Part shown: in pieces, positions 41,518-49,835 of the stretch | How positions within the stretch are numbered: the first letter of the stretch is position 1 | Layout: the number at the start of each line of letters is the position of its first letter | Assembly: GCF_001559595.1 (NCBI RefSeq) | Contig: NZ_LNTY01000034.1 | Location: forward strand, 434,001 to 498,000 | Direction of reading: 5' to 3' | Source of the DNA: Enterovibrio coralii | Lineage (GTDB): Bacteria > Pseudomonadota > Gammaproteobacteria > Enterobacterales > Vibrionaceae | Length of the DNA: 64,000 nt | The notes under the pieces: model-generated | What the model was told of the DNA's origin: nothing | The model's input: only the letters and a program-made list of their open reading frames with translations | Databases searched by the model: none | Program-made: the position numbers and the translations under genes

Positions 41518-42741
41518 ATGAGTGAATACATTGCTTTACCGCCATTGCCGGGTGAGTTGGATAGAGAGCGTGTTTTAGCGCATCTTCCAAAGGTAATGGC
41601 AACGATCAAGCGCAACATTGCTCGCATTGGCGAGCGTAACCCGAAAATCGGTAACGCCGACTATTCATGGACCCATTGCGGTCCTTTCGATTGGGTATCA
41701 TCGTTTTGGGCGGGTCAGCTTTGGCTTTGTTACCAAACCACAGCTGATGAGCAATACAAGAACAGTGCAAAACTGCGTAAGTCCTACTTTGCCAACATGC
41801 TGCTAGACCCGTTCTGGCTGGATCATGATTTGGGCTTTCAATACAGCCTAAGCTGCGTTGCTGAATACAAATTGACGGGCTGTGAAGAGTCCAAAATGAT
41901 GGCACTTCGCGCTGCTGACCACCTGATCCATCGATTCCGCAAAGTCGGCGGCTACATCGTTGCTTGGAACGATACGCACCCACTGGCTCTGGAAAAACCT
42001 GATGTCATTCAAGGTAAATCCATCATAGATTCACTACAAAATACCGCACTCTTGTTCTGGGCGGCCGAAGTGACAGGCGCGCCACGTTACCGTGAAGTGG
42101 CGATTCGCCACAGTGAGACGCTAGCCAAGCATATTGTTCGTGACGATTACTCGACGTATCACTCATTCAATTTTGACCCGATTTACCAAACGCCAGTGAA
42201 AGGCGAGACCTTCCAAGGTTATGCCGATGAATCATGCTGGGCGCGCGGTCAGTCATGGGCAATTCATGGTTACGCGCAGACGTACCAATACACCAAAGAT
42301 GACAGTTTCCTGCAGTTGGCTAAAAAGCTGGCACGCTTTGCGGCAGAAGTGATCACGCCAGACGGTGTACCCGTGTGGGATTACCGTTTGCCAGCCGATG
42401 AAATTCAATACAAGGACAGCTCCGCGGGGGCGATTACAGCAGCGGGATTCCTGTTGATTGCGCAATCGCTGGAAGACAAGGCGGAAACCTTACCGCGTGA
42501 GAGCGAAGAGCGTCAGCAATTGCTGGGTGAAGCGAACGAATACCGCGACTGGGGTTTGTACCTGCTTCAAGGCCTGATGGACCAATGCGATCTTTGCGAC
42601 AACGAGCAGGCGCAAGGCTTGCTGGCTAATGGGGCATCCTTCGTCAAAGTTGGTCTTTGCGACAACATGCTGCCATACGGCGACTACTACTACCTTGAAG
42701 CACTGATGCGTGCTCACGGTTACCGTAATTTCTTCTGGTAA
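41518..42741 (+). CDS. ugl: GH88 unsaturated glucuronyl hydrolase, cytoplasmic
   Basis: The 407-residue (alpha/alpha)6 enzyme removes the 4,5-unsaturated uronic acid that polysaccharide lyases leave at the non-reducing end of glycosaminoglycan-type oligosaccharides. Family features include FDWVSSFWAGQLWL near residue 57, HDLGFQYSLS near 104, the catalytic-Asp segment SIIDSLQN near 167, and DESCWARGQSWAIHGYAQTY near 240. There is no signal peptide, so it acts after import. It opens a tight operon: the sulfatase gene starts 12 bp later and the GH112 gene 4 bp after that. GGCGAG precedes the ATG. Its product breaks down spontaneously to the KduI substrate. Confidence 0.93.
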   Translation: MSEYIALPPLPGELDRERVLAHLPKVMATIKRNIARIGERNPKIGNADYSWTHCGPFDWVSSFWAGQLWLCYQTTADEQYKNSAKLRKSYFANMLLDPFWLDHDLGFQYSLSCVAEYKLTGCEESKMMALRAADHLIHRFRKVGGYIVAWNDTHPLALEKPDVIQGKSIIDSLQNTALLFWAAEVTGAPRYREVAIRHSETLAKHIVRDDYSTYHSFNFDPIYQTPVKGETFQGYADESCWARGQSWAIHGYAQTYQYTKDDSFLQLAKKLARFAAEVITPDGVPVWDYRLPADEIQYKDSSAGAITAAGFLLIAQSLEDKAETLPRESEERQQLLGEANEYRDWGLYLLQGLMDQCDLCDNEQAQGLLANGASFVKVGLCDNMLPYGDYYYLEALMRAHGYRNFFW

Positions 42742-42753
42742 GGGTGAGCAGAG

Positions 42754-44267
42754 ATGAAAAAAGCTCCAAACATCATTCTGATCATGACCGATAGCCAAGG
42801 CGCGAACGTGGTTGAGCGTTATTCCGGTCAGGCGACAGATACACAGCACCTAGACCGCATGGCCGATTCTGGCGTGCGTTTTGACAGTGCTTACACAACC
42901 TGTCCACTTTGCACGCCAGCGCGCGCGGGCTTGTTTACGGGTATGTATTCACACCAAAGTGGCGCATGGACGAACAATCTTGCCCTTGGTACCAACATTC
43001 GTCATATGGGCCAAATCTTTACCGCAGAAGGCTACAACACTGGCTATATCGGTAAATGGCATTTGGATGGGCATGATTACTTTGGTACGGGCATTTGCCT
43101 CCGGGTTGGCATCCAGAGTATTGGTACGACGGCGTTAACTATCTCAACGAACTCACCGAAGACGAGATCACTTTGTGGCGTCGTGGCTTGAACACACCGG
43201 AAGAGCTGAAGGCACACGAAATCACCGCCGATTTTACGTGGGGTCATCGCATTACCAACCGTGGTCTGAAGTTTATTGAACAGCATCGCGACGAAGACAA
43301 ACCGTTCTTGTTGGTGCTGTCTTATGACGAACCTCATCACCCATTTACGTGCCCTCCGAAGCATGTCGAGAAGTTCAAAGATTTCAAATTCGATTTAGGT
43401 GAAGCGGCCTTTGATGAGCTTGAAAACAAACCGCTGCATCACCGTCTTTGGTCTCGCGCAAAAGGCGCAGGCGTTGGTTCTCAGTACTTCATTAACCCTC
43501 TTTACTTCGGCTGCAATGACTTTGTGGATGAAGAAATCGGTCGTGTGCTTTCTCATATTGATGAGAGCGAACTGGCGAATACCTGGATTGTGTACACCTC
43601 AGATCATGGTGAGATGAACGGAGCCCACAAATTGTGGGGCAAAGGCGCGGCCGTGTATGACGAAATCGCCAACATCCCGCTGATCATCAAAAACACAGAT
43701 GGTGAGATGGCAGGCACAGTCATCGATCGTCCAGTCAGTCATATCGACATCATGCCGACTCTGTTGAGCTTGGCGAGCATTGAACAGCCGCCAATTATGC
43801 CGGGTAATGATCTTCTTAATAGCGAAAAAGAACGTCAGTTCGAGGGCGTTATGGTGGAGTTCAACCGTTATGAAGTTGAGCATGACTCCAACGGCGGCTT
43901 TATTCCAGTACGCGGATGGGTAACCGATAAATACAAGTTGGTTATCAACCTGATGGGCACTGACGAGCTTTATGACCGCATCAACGACAAAGCGGAGCTC
44001 AACAACCTGATTGAACACCCAGAGTATGTGGACGTGCGTAACGACATGCACGACCAACTGCTGGCTTACATGGACCACATTCGCGATACCTTCCGATCGT
44101 TTGAGTGGGCTTGTCGCCCATGGCGACCAGAAATGGAAAGAGAATGGATGGGATTGTTCCGTCCTCGCCCGGCGGACGGTGTCGCCACGGTCGTACGAGA
44201 TTATGACACGGGCTTGCCAACCAAAGGCATCAAACGCGAAGACGTACAATTGAGTATTGAGGTTTAA
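42754..44267 (+). CDS. Cytoplasmic Cys-type sulfatase, frame broken near 43100
   Basis: This formylglycine-dependent sulfatase starts MKKAPNIILIMTDSQG, the usual metal-binding beginning, and has the modification motif CTPAR at Cys53 (CPLCTPARAGLFTG). GKWHLDG and, further on, SDHGEMNGAHKLWGKGA are sulfatase core motifs. The N-terminus has no signal peptide, so both enzyme and maturation should be cytoplasmic. The first frame goes astray at about 43103. Adding one C gives the continuous HDYFGTGICPPGWHPEYWYD and a 504-residue protein. It lies between the GH88 and GH112 genes, so it probably removes sulfate from imported oligosaccharides. The Cys-type motif fits the anaerobic sulfatase-maturating enzyme encoded at 46569. 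The position of the sulfate it removes cannot be read from sequence. Confidence 0.92.
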
Positions 44268-44271
44268 TTTC

Positions 44272-46452
44272 ATGGCAAACGCTACCCAAGGCCATATGAC
44301 TCTACCTGTAGAAGTAGGGCAAGAAGAGGTTGTTCTGGATCTATATAAACGCTGGCAGGCAGATGCACTGCGTGACAGTGATGGAACCACCATGCCAGAT
44401 TCGCTGGCAGAGCAAGATTGCGATATTTATTCGGTGTTGTGTATTGTTCGTGCCGATCAGGAATACGCGAAAGCACACCCTGAATTTTTGCACCGTAAAT
44501 ATTTGTCTTCATTCCCAATGACGGCAATGAACAACGAGTTGGTAATAAAGCCGTTGGAAGGTTACTGCTCGGAGAAATACGAGTTGGATAACCACAGCGA
44601 ACCAAAGCGTCATTGGGAAGTCCGTAACCGCACAACCGGTGATGTGGTGCCTGTTGAACAATGGGAATTCGAAGCTGAAAACGGCACTGTGATCGTTCGT
44701 GATTGCACGCCTTATCACGAGTACACCGCGTCTGTGATGGTGCGTCAGGTATGGGACAGCGTGTCCATGTACAACGCACTGACGAACGGTTGGACGGGTG
44801 ACAAAATCCGTAGCCTTGATCCATACCATCCAGAGTGTCGCACGCACCTGAAGCGTTACTTTGCGAAGTGGCTGGAAGAGCATCCGAACACCTCTGTTGT
44901 TCGCTTCACGACGTTTGCCTTTCTGTTTGTGATTGATGCGAACGAACAAAACCAAGACATCTACCGTGACTGGACAGGCTACGGCGAAACCGTGAGCCCA
45001 GAAGCACTGGATGATTTCGAGAAAGAATACGGTTACCGACTGACGCCAGAAGACTTTGTTGATGCAGGTTACTACAACGGCACTTACAAAGTACCAAGCA
45101 AACGCTACCTAGACTGGATGGCATTCATTCAGAAATTCGTGGCAGATTTTGCAGGCGAATTAGTGGGTATGGCACACGCGGCAGGTAAAAAAGCGGCGAT
45201 GTTCCAAGGCGATCACTGGATTGGTACTGAACCATTCCTGCCAAGTTACCAAGAGATTGGTATCGACATTAACGTCGGTGCAGTTGAAGACGGTGTGGCA
45301 CTGCGCCGCTTGACCGATTCTGCTGGCGACCAAGTGAAAGAAGCGCGATTCTACCCGTACTTCTTCCCAGATGTCTTCCGTGAAGGTAACAACCCAGTGA
45401 CTGAATCTATGTCTAATTGGGTGAAGATCCGCCGTGCGATGCTGCATAAGCCGCTAGATCGTATCGGTTACGGTGGTTATTTATCACTGGCGAACAAGTT
45501 CCCACACTTTATCGACCATGTGACTCAAATTTCTGATGAATTTGGTACCTACCGTCAAAACAGTGCAGGCACCGAGTCGGCAAAAATCGGCGGTAAAGTG
45601 GCTGTATTGAACGCATGGGGCCTGGCGCGTTCTTGGCTACAGAACCAAGCACAAGATCAGCGTTTCTACGTGCCACCTCGTCCAGATGTCATGGAGCTTG
45701 TGGGTAACAATCCACTGGAATGTTTGGCGGGCTTACCATTTGACGTGGAATTCATTAGCTTTGAAGACATTCTGACTAACGGCATCGCCGATGACATTAA
45801 AGTTATCATCAACACCGGTGATGCAAACTCAGCGTGGAGCGGCGGCGAGTACTGGGGTAACCCACAAATCGTGACTGCGTTGCGAGAGTTCGTGGGCAAG
45901 GGCGGCGGTTTATTGGGTATTTGTGACCCATCGGCGCACCTGCAAAACGGCCGTTTCTTCCAACTGGGCGACGTGTTCGGTCTGGAGAAAGAAACCTCAC
46001 TGACCATGGGCCGCGTTGCGCAACCTGTTCAACTGGACGGCGATCATTATCTGGCGCAATGCCTGACCGGTGAAGAAGATTTCGGTAACTTGAGCTACGT
46101 GTACTCTCAAGCGCATGACATGAGCGTGATTGCGTCACAAGGTCAGCACCTTGCGATGACGGCACGTCAATACGGTGAAGGCCGCTCGGTGTATCTGGGT
46201 AACCTGCCGTTCTCTATGACGAATGCGCGTTTGCTGCAACACGTTCTGGTGTGGCTGTCTAAGTCAGAAAATGAAAGCTATGCATGGCTGTCTGATTCTG
46301 CACTGGTGGATGCGTGCTACTACCCAGCAACAGAGAAGGCGACGGTTGTTAACTACAGCAGCGAACCACAGCAATTGCAAGTAACTGACAAGTCGGGCGA
46401 AAAACAAACAATTACACTCGAAGGTTACGAGTGGCGTTGGATGGATGCCTGA
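44272..46452 (+). CDS. GH112 galactosyl-beta-1,3-N-acetylhexosamine phosphorylase
   Basis: The 726-residue cytoplasmic enzyme belongs to the lacto-N-biose / galacto-N-biose phosphorylase family, which splits Gal-beta-1,3-GalNAc or -GlcNAc with phosphate to Gal-1-P and the free HexNAc. Recognisable segments are LTNGWTGDKIRSLDPYHP, QGDHWIGTEPF (Asp314, at the position I recall for the family's general acid), IRRAMLHKPLDRIGYGGYL and WSGGEYWGNPQIVTALREF. A member of this family is known from Vibrio vulnificus (recalled). The start at 44272 has GAGG nine bases upstream. It closes the GH88-sulfatase-GH112 operon and is followed by a terminator. Its product explains galT without galK. Confidence 0.9.
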   Translation: MANATQGHMTLPVEVGQEEVVLDLYKRWQADALRDSDGTTMPDSLAEQDCDIYSVLCIVRADQEYAKAHPEFLHRKYLSSFPMTAMNNELVIKPLEGYCSEKYELDNHSEPKRHWEVRNRTTGDVVPVEQWEFEAENGTVIVRDCTPYHEYTASVMVRQVWDSVSMYNALTNGWTGDKIRSLDPYHPECRTHLKRYFAKWLEEHPNTSVVRFTTFAFLFVIDANEQNQDIYRDWTGYGETVSPEALDDFEKEYGYRLTPEDFVDAGYYNGTYKVPSKRYLDWMAFIQKFVADFAGELVGMAHAAGKKAAMFQGDHWIGTEPFLPSYQEIGIDINVGAVEDGVALRRLTDSAGDQVKEARFYPYFFPDVFREGNNPVTESMSNWVKIRRAMLHKPLDRIGYGGYLSLANKFPHFIDHVTQISDEFGTYRQNSAGTESAKIGGKVAVLNAWGLARSWLQNQAQDQRFYVPPRPDVMELVGNNPLECLAGLPFDVEFISFEDILTNGIADDIKVIINTGDANSAWSGGEYWGNPQIVTALREFVGKGGGLLGICDPSAHLQNGRFFQLGDVFGLEKETSLTMGRVAQPVQLDGDHYLAQCLTGEEDFGNLSYVYSQAHDMSVIASQGQHLAMTARQYGEGRSVYLGNLPFSMTNARLLQHVLVWLSKSENESYAWLSDSALVDACYYPATEKATVVNYSSEPQQLQVTDKSGEKQTITLEGYEWRWMDA

Positions 46453-46501
46453 TCTGTGATTCGTCACTCAGTCTAATAATCGTTTTATCAATATCTTACG
46501 G

Positions 46502-46530
46502 GCGCAACGTTAGTTGCGCATTTTTTATTC
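46502..46530 (+). terminator. Rho-independent terminator after the GH112 gene
   Basis: GCGCAAC-GTTA-GTTGCGC is followed by ATTTTTTATT. Confidence 0.9.
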
Positions 46531-46568
46531 CACTGAAGCGACTGTCTGTTGCAACCTCGAGTAAAACC

Positions 46569-47885
46569 ATGTCTAGCCGTCAAACGCCGCAAAAAATCAA
46601 TGTTCGCACCATTCATCCTCAGCCCTTGCATCCGCTATACCAATCGCTTGCCGAACAAGCTGCGACACTGCCGGTACCTAGACATTGCTACACCATGGCA
46701 AAACCGTCTGGATCTGTCTGCAATCTAGACTGTCATTACTGCTTCTATCTCGAAAAAGAAAGACTGTATCCAGAGCGTCAGCAAAATTGGCGAATGGATG
46801 ATGAGACGCTGTCGCGCTATATCGAACAACAGATGGATGCGCAAGAAGGACCGGAAGTTGTTTTCTCCTGGCAAGGCGGAGAGCCAACATTGATGGGGAT
46901 TTCGTTCTACGAAAAGGCATTTGAGCAACAGAGAGCCTATGCAGCGGCGTTGGCGAAAAAAGGTCGCCATGTCACTGTGGTAAATACCTTTCAAACGAAC
47001 GGGATTAAAATCGACGATGCTTGGGCGAAGTTGTTTTCAGATCATCAGGTGTTGGTGGGGATTTCTATCGATGGCCCTAGAGAGCTTCACGACATCTATC
47101 GCGTAAAGCGGAATGGTGAACCAACCTTCGACAAGGTAATGGCTGCCATTGACGTGCTCAAACGTCATCGGGTGAGGTTTAATACACTGACTGTTGTGCA
47201 CAACGAAAACAGCCAATACCCCAAAGAGGTCTACGAGTTTTTGGTGAGTACTGGCAGTGAGTTCTTACAGTTTATTCCTCTGGTCGAACGCGCCGCAAAC
47301 ACGCAGTCTGAGAGCTTGAACTTAGTCTTGCCTGATGCCCATGACGCGACCGTGACACCTTGGTCTGTTGGCCCAAAGCAGTTTGGCCTCTTTCTGACCG
47401 AAATGTTTGATGTTTGGGTCAAGCGCGATGTTGGCAGAGTGTTTGTGCAACTGTTTGACAGCACCTTGGCAAGTCATCTGGGGTATCCCGCGACCTTGTG
47501 TTCTCATGCCGCACAGTGTGGAAGCAATTTTGCCATTGAAGCGAATGGCGATGTGTACGCTTGCGATCACTATGTGTATCCCGAACACAAGCTAGGCAAT
47601 GTTCATTCTGACACCCTTTTGTCGATTCGAAACAGTGTTGAAAATCGAGCCTTTGGGTTAGCAAAAACAGCCCACCTCAACCAAAAATGCCTGAGTTGTG
47701 CATGGCGATTTGCGTGTCATGGAGGCTGTCCGAAACATCGTTTCGTTTTTGTGGTTGAGTCTGCGTTTCCTGTCCATTACCTCTGTCCTTCATATGCCCA
47801 TTTTTTCTCTCATACCAAAGAAAAAATGACCCAAATGGCCGCGCTAATACTTCGCGGTAAATCACCAATATTCATCATGAAATAG
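46569..47885 (+). CDS. Anaerobic sulfatase-maturating enzyme (radical SAM, AnSME type)
   Basis: The 438-residue radical-SAM enzyme oxidises the active-site Cys or Ser of sulfatases to formylglycine. The SAM-cluster motif CNLDCHYC (Cys51, 55, 58) sits in KPSGSVCNLDCHYCFYLEK, a hallmark of AnSMEs. VFSWQGGEPTLMG follows, and the C-terminal SPASM-type cysteines are visible in CGSNFAIEANGDVYACDHY and CLSCAWRFACHGGCPKHRF. The ATG at 46569 is used because longer versions would run through the GH112 terminator. The gene lies directly behind the sulfatase operon, and the sulfatase is Cys-type and lacks a signal peptide, so the pairing is natural. Confidence 0.92.
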   Translation: MSSRQTPQKINVRTIHPQPLHPLYQSLAEQAATLPVPRHCYTMAKPSGSVCNLDCHYCFYLEKERLYPERQQNWRMDDETLSRYIEQQMDAQEGPEVVFSWQGGEPTLMGISFYEKAFEQQRAYAAALAKKGRHVTVVNTFQTNGIKIDDAWAKLFSDHQVLVGISIDGPRELHDIYRVKRNGEPTFDKVMAAIDVLKRHRVRFNTLTVVHNENSQYPKEVYEFLVSTGSEFLQFIPLVERAANTQSESLNLVLPDAHDATVTPWSVGPKQFGLFLTEMFDVWVKRDVGRVFVQLFDSTLASHLGYPATLCSHAAQCGSNFAIEANGDVYACDHYVYPEHKLGNVHSDTLLSIRNSVENRAFGLAKTAHLNQKCLSCAWRFACHGGCPKHRFVFVVESAFPVHYLCPSYAHFFSHTKEKMTQMAALILRGKSPIFIMK

Positions 47886-47944
47886 CTTTTAGATCACACT
47901 TTAGAAAGTGCCTGAAACAAAAACATGATCTAGTCGAATTTAAA

Positions 47945-47963
47945 AATGAAAAGATGTTTTGAA
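47945..47963. promoter_or_regulatory. KdgR box upstream of the DUF2264 gene
   Basis: AATGAAAAGATGTTTTGAA matches the KdgR consensus at 15 of 19 positions, 54 bp upstream of the next gene, which leads into the ABC transporter genes. Confidence 0.65.
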
Positions 47964-48017
47964 AATAAGAGAAAAGCGTTTAAATAATTCCATCTGAAGT
48001 TTGTGGAATTAAAAAAG

Positions 48018-49769
48018 ATGTACGCTTTCAACCAATTTGCCTCTGAAGCGACCTTTACACATCGCGATGAAACTGTCTCGGTGTTGGCTGCACTTATCGG
48101 GCAACACATGAAAGCGTTTCTTCCAGAGAGTGCTTCACTTTCTGATGTTCCAACCCGCGCGCATTTTGATGACAAAGCGCAGAACCTCGAAGGTGTTGCT
48201 CGCCTGCTATGGGCGGCAGTGCCTCTAGCGTCTGAACAACCAGATATCTTGGTTTCTCTTCGTAACGCAGTTGAAAATGGTGTAAACCCTTCTCACCCTG
48301 CTTACTGGGGAGAGGTGACTGACTACAATCAGCGTTGTGTGGAAATGTCTGCCATTGCTTTGGCGATCGTTGATCAGGAAGCACTGTTCTTCCGTGCTAT
48401 GCCCGAAGAGGCGCAAGCAAACACGGTTCGTTGGTTACAAGCCGCATCCTACATTCAAATTCCAAATAACAACTGGCACTTTTTCCGCGTCCTCATCTTG
48501 ATGGCTCTGCGTCACATCGGCGTGGATTTCGATGCAGAAGTATTAAAAAACGACCTGAAAGAAATCGACGACATGTATCTGGCGGAAGGCTGGTACCGTG
48601 ATGGCCGAAGTGGATGCACAGACTATTACAACCCGTTTGCCTTCCATTACTACGGCTTAGTTTTTGCCCGTTGGGTTAATGGTGTCGTTGACCGTCATAC
48701 CTCCGTATTGTCTGAGTTTGCTCAACTCTTTATCCACCGCGCTGCCCTGTTTGCCAAGTGTTTCTCTCTTTGGGTAGGCAGTAATGGAGCTTCAGTCGCG
48801 TATGGCCGTTCCATGACATACCGCTTTGCATCAGCAGGTGTGTGGAGTGAGCTTGCATGCTACAGCGAAGCGCTGAAAAACGTAGGAATGAGCGTGGCGG
48901 ATATGAAGACCCTGTGGGTGAACCACATCCGTTGGTGGAGTCAGCAGCCAATCATTTCTGATGGCTTATTAAGCGTTGGCTATCGCTACCCAAATCTCAT
49001 CATGAGCGAAATCTACAACAGCCCGATGTCGCCTTTATTGGCACTGAAAGGTTTCGCTGCGGTTCGTTTATCCGCTACCCATCCATTCTGGCAAGAAAAA
49101 GAAAACAAGATGCTAGAAAACGATGGTATGCAATTGCTGGAGAAAAACCGCCAGATCATTACCCGCCACCGAGGCACCAGCTTTTTGCTTTCGGGTGCAC
49201 CGAGCGCGGCGGAGCTTCGCAACAGTCACGACAAATACCTCAAGTTTGCTTACTCATCTGCTCATGGATTTTCAGTGGAAGCAGTTCGCTGGATAGAACA
49301 AGGCTTCATTGGTGACAACGTCATGGCGTGTAAGCACCCGGTGACTGGTGAGTGGAAATTCCGCACGGCATTGATAAAGAGCGAACTTGTTGAAAACACA
49401 TTAGTGACGTCATGGAGCCCGTTTGACGGATGTGACGTGACAACGAAGCAATGGATGGAAGGTGGCAAAGAATGGCGTCTACATCAGGTTGAAGCTGAGA
49501 CCGCTTTTGACTTCATCATGTCAGGTTACGCCGTTGATAAATGGGTGAAGTGCATCGGCGCACGCGAAAGCCGCCCAAGTGCTCGCATCAGTGGCAGTGA
49601 GATCGTGAGTGAAATGCAACTTCACGAGGGGCAGGGCGGCTATGACGTGATGCCATGCGCGCCCAATACCAACCTCAGTTTTGCGCAAGCTGCGGTGCCA
49701 ATTATTTATGGCTCTGTTCCTCAAGGGAGCAGTCGCTGGTTAGTGTCGATTATTTCCGAAAAACAATGA
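48018..49769 (+). CDS. DUF2264-family protein, possible exo-glucuronidase (GH154-like)
   Basis: The 583-residue protein has no signal peptide. Segments such as NNNWHFFRVLILMALRH, EGWYRDGRSGCTDYYNPFAF and SMTYRFASAGVWSEL are typical of DUF2264 proteins, which look like (alpha/alpha)6-barrel glycosidases. From memory, this family overlaps CAZy GH154, which contains beta-glucuronidases; I cannot verify that here. In this setting it could remove a saturated uronic acid from oligosaccharide ends, complementing GH88, which takes only unsaturated ones. It is 66 bp upstream of the binding-protein gene of the ABC importer and has a KdgR box in front. The start at 48018 follows TGGAATT; a TTG at 48003 is possible. 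Confidence 0.72.
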   Translation: MYAFNQFASEATFTHRDETVSVLAALIGQHMKAFLPESASLSDVPTRAHFDDKAQNLEGVARLLWAAVPLASEQPDILVSLRNAVENGVNPSHPAYWGEVTDYNQRCVEMSAIALAIVDQEALFFRAMPEEAQANTVRWLQAASYIQIPNNNWHFFRVLILMALRHIGVDFDAEVLKNDLKEIDDMYLAEGWYRDGRSGCTDYYNPFAFHYYGLVFARWVNGVVDRHTSVLSEFAQLFIHRAALFAKCFSLWVGSNGASVAYGRSMTYRFASAGVWSELACYSEALKNVGMSVADMKTLWVNHIRWWSQQPIISDGLLSVGYRYPNLIMSEIYNSPMSPLLALKGFAAVRLSATHPFWQEKENKMLENDGMQLLEKNRQIITRHRGTSFLLSGAPSAAELRNSHDKYLKFAYSSAHGFSVEAVRWIEQGFIGDNVMACKHPVTGEWKFRTALIKSELVENTLVTSWSPFDGCDVTTKQWMEGGKEWRLHQVEAETAFDFIMSGYAVDKWVKCIGARESRPSARISGSEIVSEMQLHEGQGGYDVMPCAPNTNLSFAQAAVPIIYGSVPQGSSRWLVSIISEKQ

Positions 49770-49772
49770 AAC

Positions 49773-49792
49773 AAAAGGCCTGAAGGCCATAA
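49773..49792 (+). repeat. Small hairpin between the DUF2264 and binding-protein genes
   Basis: GGCC-TGAA-GGCC is flanked by A-runs. It could be a weak attenuator or processing site. Confidence 0.35.
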
Positions 49793-49835
49793 AACGAATT
49801 TAAACAATTACATATAAAACTCCCTGGAGAACCCA

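Noticed and set aside
41518..49769. Search for a polysaccharide lyase among the island proteins
   Set aside because: The GH88 and DUF2264 proteins have helical-barrel features but are hydrolase-family proteins without signal peptides; no PL motif is visible.
49760..49835. Possible KdgR box directly in front of the ABC binding-protein gene
   Set aside because: The TGAAACAAAAGG and ATAAAACGAATTTAAAC stretches miss the consensus at too many positions; the box before the DUF2264 gene is a better control site for the series.
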